Under the pieces are notes generated by a model that did not search any database, was not told where the DNA came from, and saw nothing but the letters and a program-made list of their open reading frames with translations. A DNA stretch of 61,363 bases from Gammaproteobacteria bacterium (lineage in GTDB: Bacteria; Pseudomonadota; Gammaproteobacteria; Ga0077536): NCBI GenBank assembly GCA_009692265.1, contig SHZM01000014.1:1-61363 (forward strand), read 5' to 3'. Shown here piece by piece: positions 57,498 to 61,363 of this stretch (position 1 is the stretch's first letter; the number at the start of each line of letters is the position of its first letter). The position numbers and the translations under genes were made by a program.

Positions 57498-59375
57498 TTA
57501 AGCGCGTCGACGCGCGCGATAGAGACTGGCACCGATCGCAAAGACCGACAGCAGCAGCGGAATAGCGCCGATGTTCAGAAACTTCAGGAGGGTTCCCAGT
57601 CGTTCAATATTTTTCTGGAGATCATGCTGGACACTGCGAAGCTCTTTGCGGGTTTTCAGCTGTTCGCCGCGAAATAGCTCGATTTCCTTACGCTGCTCCG
57701 CGCTGAGTAATGCCTCTCCACCGCCCTCCGGCTTGGTCTGTAGTGCTTGGAGCTTACTTTCGGTTTCTTTCAGTTTCGCTTGTAAGGCCTGTTCGCGATC
57801 GCGGAATTGAGCCTCAGCTTCACGCTGGATCTGGTTGACGACCTCGAACGGGCGGGAATATTCGCCGCGGCTACGCAAGCTGATCAAATCGTCGTTGCCG
57901 CCCAGGTTATCGACGGCGTTGATCAGGAAATCCGCATTGTTCGCGAACGGATTCGGGACCTGCATACCAAGAAAACGTTGCACACGAACCCAAAAGCGAT
58001 CGGCCAAGATATCTGTATCGGCGACAATGATGACATTGATAGGTGCTTTCGAGGCATTCAGATGGTTGGGATTTCCAGGTGCGCTTTTCTCTTCTTCATC
58101 CAATGGTTGCCCCTCGGGAAAGGCTGTGTCGACCGCCCCAAACAGTCGCGCCGCAAGTACCAGATTCGCTTTATCCGCTTTGAAATTCGACAACAATCCC
58201 GCCGGATCTCGCACGAAGAATATTGAGTCGCGGCCGATGAGGCCAGAGTGAGGTCCGGTCGTCAGCAGTGGGGTAAAAGTTATCTTTGCGTCTTTGCCAT
58301 GCTCAAGCACGCCAGCGCTGCCGACGTTGATGTTCTTCAGTTGATTCGTCACAAAATCATCACGATTTAACCGGTCGCTGAATAGCTGTAACCACGGCAG
58401 ATAGTTGATCTCCTGTGGGCCACGCGCGCTGTTGGCTGAAACCCGCACGGCGCTATCGAGATCGCCAGCGACCTGGTCGGCGGCCATGGTCACACCCCAC
58501 TTCGCCAAAAGTTCCGGCAGATTCGAGTCCACCTTCGGCATCGCCATGGGATTGTTCTGATCCTGAGTCGGTCGATCTTCTTCGGCGAGCGGATCGATGA
58601 AAATCATCGCCTTGCCGCCGCCGAGGACGAATTGATCGATGGCGTACAGGGTCTTGCGGGGCAGATCCTTCGGATGAACGATGAGTAAGGTATCGATGCC
58701 ATCCTCAATTTTTACTAAATCGCGCGCGAGAGCTTTTATCTCAAAGAACTCCTTTAGCATCTCGAAGCTCGCCCAAGCCTGTCCTGGTTGGCCGGTCTGA
58801 GGATCGGGCGCTCCTCCCAGCACTGGCAGATCCGTGACTAAACCAATCACGCGCTTCCGCGGATTCGCGAGGTTGTAGATGAGCTTAGTAATTTCGTATT
58901 CAAGCGCGTCTTCGCGTTCCGGGTTGAGGTACGGAATAGCGAGTTCTTGATCGGTTGTATTAGTTCCGACCAAGCCTAAATATCCCATGTCGCCGGAGGC
59001 GCTGAGCGGCAATTGCTGGATGCCGTAGCCGACTGCCTGATCTTCTGCTTCCGAAAATGATTCGGGCTCGATCACTGACAAATTCAATTTTCCGTCGCTA
59101 TTTGCCGCGTATTCCTCTAGCAGATCACGCACGCGTTTACCGTAGGTCAGATATTGCGGAATGTCTGCAAACTGCTTTGCCGAGAAATACAGTCGAATGG
59201 TCACTGACTCGTCGAGCATTTTGACAATACTGCGACTTCCATCCGACAAGGTGTAGAGCTGGTTGCTTGTGAGATCCAGGCGCTGTGACGTCAAAGTTTC
59301 GTTGGCAACGATATTGCAGCCAATGAACAGTGCGAGCGCAATCAGGAAGCTAGTGGTAACTTGAGTTCGATTCAT
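57498..59375 (-). CDS. GldG-like ABC transport auxiliary protein
   Basis: The 625-residue protein has a helix at each end and a large periplasmic DUF-type region like GldG of Bacteroidetes gliding systems (LTSNQLYTLSDGSRSIV, ITKLIYNLANPRKRVIG, FVLGGGKAMIFIDP). A coiled coil (about 520-600) precedes the final helix. It should sit in the inner membrane with the two ABC proteins. In gammaproteobacteria the substrate and role are unknown; gliding is not implied. Confidence 0.85.
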   Translation of the reverse strand: MNRTQVTTSFLIALALFIGCNIVANETLTSQRLDLTSNQLYTLSDGSRSIVKMLDESVTIRLYFSAKQFADIPQYLTYGKRVRDLLEEYAANSDGKLNLSVIEPESFSEAEDQAVGYGIQQLPLSASGDMGYLGLVGTNTTDQELAIPYLNPEREDALEYEITKLIYNLANPRKRVIGLVTDLPVLGGAPDPQTGQPGQAWASFEMLKEFFEIKALARDLVKIEDGIDTLLIVHPKDLPRKTLYAIDQFVLGGGKAMIFIDPLAEEDRPTQDQNNPMAMPKVDSNLPELLAKWGVTMAADQVAGDLDSAVRVSANSARGPQEINYLPWLQLFSDRLNRDDFVTNQLKNINVGSAGVLEHGKDAKITFTPLLTTGPHSGLIGRDSIFFVRDPAGLLSNFKADKANLVLAARLFGAVDTAFPEGQPLDEEEKSAPGNPNHLNASKAPINVIIVADTDILADRFWVRVQRFLGMQVPNPFANNADFLINAVDNLGGNDDLISLRSRGEYSRPFEVVNQIQREAEAQFRDREQALQAKLKETESKLQALQTKPEGGGEALLSAEQRKEIELFRGEQLKTRKELRSVQHDLQKNIERLGTLLKFLNIGAIPLLLSVFAIGASLYRARRRA

Positions 59376-59377
59376 GG

Positions 59378-60112
59378 TTAGCTGCTCTTCTTAGCGTCGA
59401 TCGCGAGCATATTCGCGTAGAGAAAAAAACCGATTAAAGTGCCGAAAAAGATCACATCCCGCAGGTCGATGACGCCTTTCTGAATAGAATTCGCATGGGT
59501 CAAGAAACTGAACGAGCTGATCACATCGACTATTGCCTGCGGTGCCCACGCTCGGAAGAAATCGAGCACTATCGGAAAGCCGCTTAAATTAAACGCGAAG
59601 CAGATTACAAAGCCGATCACAAACGCGATGACTTGATTCTTAGTCAGCGCCGAGATGCACGAACCGATCGCAAGGAACCCACCCGCCATGAATAGGCTTC
59701 CAAGGTAACCCGCCGCGATAACGGTGTTGTCCGGATCGCCGAGGAAGTTGACGGTGAGCCACAAGGGGAAAGTCAGCGCCAACGCCAGGGCCGTAAACAG
59801 CCAGGCCGCGAGAAATTTCCCGATTACAGCATCAGCCAGCGAGATCGGGAGAGTCATCAGCAATTCAATGGTGCCGGCCTTACGCTCTTCGGACCATAGG
59901 CGCATCGAGATCGCAGGGATTAGCAGCATATAGAGCCACGGCAGGTAGCGGAAAAACGGCTCTAAATCGGCTTGATTGCGTTCGTAAAAGCCACCGACGT
60001 AAAACGTGAAAATCCCGCTTAAGAATAGAAAGATGACGATAAAGACATAGGCCACGGGGGTCGCGAAATACGCATGAAATTCGCGACGCATGATGGTGGA
60101 AATACGGCTCAT
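59378..60112 (-). CDS. ABC-2 type permease (GldF-like)
   Basis: The 244-residue protein has six predicted membrane helices and the ABC-2 pattern: ISTIMRREFHAYFATPVAY at the start, then RLWSEERKAGTIELLMTLP. It forms the pore for the ATPase encoded just upstream. It overlaps that gene by 4 bases and the GldG gene follows after 2. Confidence 0.9.
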   Translation of the reverse strand: MSRISTIMRREFHAYFATPVAYVFIVIFLFLSGIFTFYVGGFYERNQADLEPFFRYLPWLYMLLIPAISMRLWSEERKAGTIELLMTLPISLADAVIGKFLAAWLFTALALALTFPLWLTVNFLGDPDNTVIAAGYLGSLFMAGGFLAIGSCISALTKNQVIAFVIGFVICFAFNLSGFPIVLDFFRAWAPQAIVDVISSFSFLTHANSIQKGVIDLRDVIFFGTLIGFFLYANMLAIDAKKSS

Positions 60113-61077
60113 GTGCGGTGGCCCTCGGAATTGTCGGTGCCGGTGGTGATTGAGCGAAACACTTCATCGAGGTGGCCGCTCTCGACAAACATTTCGTGAA
60201 CCGACCAGGAATTATGACGACTTGCAGCCTCGATAGTGCTGAAGATTGCCTGTCGGTTGCGCGGAAAGGCGGTGATGCGGACAGTAGCCGCGTCACGTGA
60301 GGCTTGTTCGACAGCGCCGACTTCCGCGAGCGCTTGTAAGGTCTTAACGATTTCGGGGGCCGGGCCCACGTCGACCGAGAAGGTCACGGCGTTGTGATAG
60401 CGCGAGCGGCCCGCGAGTTCCGTGGGTGTGCCTGAGAACAGCAAACGACCTTTAGCAATAATTGCCGCACGCGTACACACCGCGTCGACTTCCTCCAGAA
60501 TATGGGTTGAGATGATGATGCCTTTAGTCGGCGACATCTCTTTAATCAGCGCGCGCACTTCGTGTTTTTGATTAGGATCGAGCCCGTCGGTGGGTTCATC
60601 CATGACCAGTATTTCAGGGTCATGCAATATCGCCTGGGCCAGCCCAACACGGCGCTTGAAGCCTTTGGAGAGAGTTTCAATCGTTTGATGCAAAACACCG
60701 TCGAGATGAATTTTCGCGACGACTTCGCGTACTCGAAGGTCTTTAGTCGCGCGACTAAGCCCACGAATGTCCCCGATGAAATCCAGGAACGTTGCCGGGG
60801 TCATTTCGCCATAGGCTGGTGCGCCTTCGGGCAGATAGCCGATGCGGGTCTTAGCGGCCAGCGGATCCTCCACAAGCGCGCGCCCACAGATTTTGATGCT
60901 GCCGCTGGTAGGCGCGAGGAAGCCGGTAATCATTTTCATCGTGGTTGATTTTCCAGCCCCATTGGGACCCAGGAAACCGAGCACTTCACCGCGCCGGACG
61001 GTGAGTGATACACCGTCGACGGCAACCAGGTTACCGAATTGCTTGCGCAAGTCCGTGACCTCGATCAGGTTATCCAT
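60109..61077 (-). CDS. ABC transporter ATP-binding protein (GldA/CcmA-like)
   Basis: The 322-residue ATPase has Walker A GPNGAGKSTT, signature LSKGFKRRVGLAQAI, Walker B ILVMDEPTDGLDPNQ and the switch His in ISTHILEEV, plus a C-terminal extension of about 100 residues. It is the first gene of the four-gene operon. Upstream lie a direct repeat and a possible mobile-element edge. Confidence 0.92.
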   Translation of the reverse strand: MDNLIEVTDLRKQFGNLVAVDGVSLTVRRGEVLGFLGPNGAGKSTTMKMITGFLAPTSGSIKICGRALVEDPLAAKTRIGYLPEGAPAYGEMTPATFLDFIGDIRGLSRATKDLRVREVVAKIHLDGVLHQTIETLSKGFKRRVGLAQAILHDPEILVMDEPTDGLDPNQKHEVRALIKEMSPTKGIIISTHILEEVDAVCTRAAIIAKGRLLFSGTPTELAGRSRYHNAVTFSVDVGPAPEIVKTLQALAEVGAVEQASRDAATVRITAFPRNRQAIFSTIEAASRHNSWSVHEMFVESGHLDEVFRSITTGTDNSEGHRT

Positions 61078-61223
61078 TCATTAAATCCTTGTAGAAAGCT
61101 GCGGTATTTCCGGCGCGCCGGGTCGGCGGCGGCGCCTAGTAAAAGTCGTACTTCGCGGAGGCTTCGCTTGAAGACACGCGGAATCTTCCATAGTCGTTGA
61201 GAGTCCGTCAACTAGCAGCCTTG

Positions 61224-61280
61224 TCCAATGGGGTATGAGTCTGAACAAAGGGCGTGAATCCAACGGAGTATGAGTCTGAA
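61224..61280. repeat. Two copies of a 22-nt imperfect direct repeat
   Basis: Copies at 61224-61245 and 61259-61280 differ at two positions and share the core GTATGAGTCTGAA, at a 35-base period. They sit in the 286-base stretch between the ABC operon and the right edge, just before an ORF that may be a transposase. They could be transposase or regulator binding sites. A GTTGA/TCAAC repeat lies just to the left. Confidence 0.5.
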
Positions 61281-61311
61281 GGGGTAGCTGGGTTCGGTCA
61301 TGATGCGAGGC

Positions 61312-61363
61312 ATGGTGATCGATATGAACGACAAACAATTAGTGACGCCGGCCCAGTTGCAGG
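61312..61363 (+). CDS. Start of an ORF, possibly a transposase, cut by the window edge
   Basis: The open frame reads MVIDMNDKQLVTPAQLQ from ATG 61312 to the window end, with in-frame ATGs at 61300, 61303 and 61324. The opening resembles, to my memory, the N-terminus of ISNCY-type transposases, and assemblies often end at such elements. Only 17 codons are visible, so this is a weak call. Confidence 0.3.
   Translation, partial: MVIDMNDKQLVTPAQLQ

Overview
The window looks like a piece of chromosome from a gammaproteobacterium of moderately high GC. The clues are gene sets and orders typical of that class: trxA-rho divergent from rhlB; lptM-lysA; glnA, a DUF4124 gene, then ntrBC; glyQ-glyS; tesA divergent from ybbA-ybbP; rpsU-yqeY-dnaG divergent from tsaD; folB-folK beside a pteridine reductase; cytochrome c4 followed by dsbA. 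A tandem c5-type cytochrome and a cbbQ/cbbO (norQ/norD) pair hint at autotrophy or denitrification, but neither RuBisCO nor nitric oxide reductase is in the window. The species cannot be named from sequence alone.

Layout. 1-5.5 kb: a GIDE-domain gene broken by an amber codon, an SH3-anchor protein, a DUF3135 protein, rpmE, engB, cytochrome c4, dsbA, tRNA-Arg(CCG) and a 52-residue basic protein. 5.6-9.65 kb: a decayed block with a frameshifted tgpA (transglutaminase), the last 30 codons of a DUF58 gene, and a histidine kinase that lacks its 5' end and also carries a frameshift. The last two meet at one junction near 7640, as expected if a deletion removed both 5' ends and the promoters between them. 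9.7-21 kb: pmbA, uvrD, a diheme cytochrome, cbbQ/cbbO, dnaG, yqeY, rpsU, tsaD. 21-31 kb: plsY, folB, folK, a lipoprotein, pteridine reductase, a MidA methyltransferase, exported msrA, a frameshifted cyclase-FHA gene, cca, an NDUFA9-like protein and slt. 31-40 kb: nitroreductase-like protein, DUF427, a CapK-like adenylating enzyme, hemH, a cupin, an outer-membrane barrel overlapping ybbP, ybbA, tesA, a Nudix protein and hinT. 41-56 kb: rho, trxA, rhlB, lptM, lysA, glnA, ntrBC, hemB, plsC, gmhB, glyS, glyQ. 56-61 kb: an unknown protein and a four-gene GldA/F/G-like ABC operon. The right edge holds a 22-nt direct repeat and the start of an ORF that may be a transposase.

Most of the window is housekeeping. 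The parts that deserve attention are the four broken accessory genes, three of which each carry one extra base, and the deletion scar at 7640. Others are the structured rpmE-engB spacer with a possible pseudoknot, the cbbQ/cbbO pair without a visible client, the NtrC-like site before glnA, and the YbbAP operon that runs into an outer-membrane protein gene. I found no CRISPR array, prophage or complete insertion sequence, and no clear novel defence or biosynthetic system.
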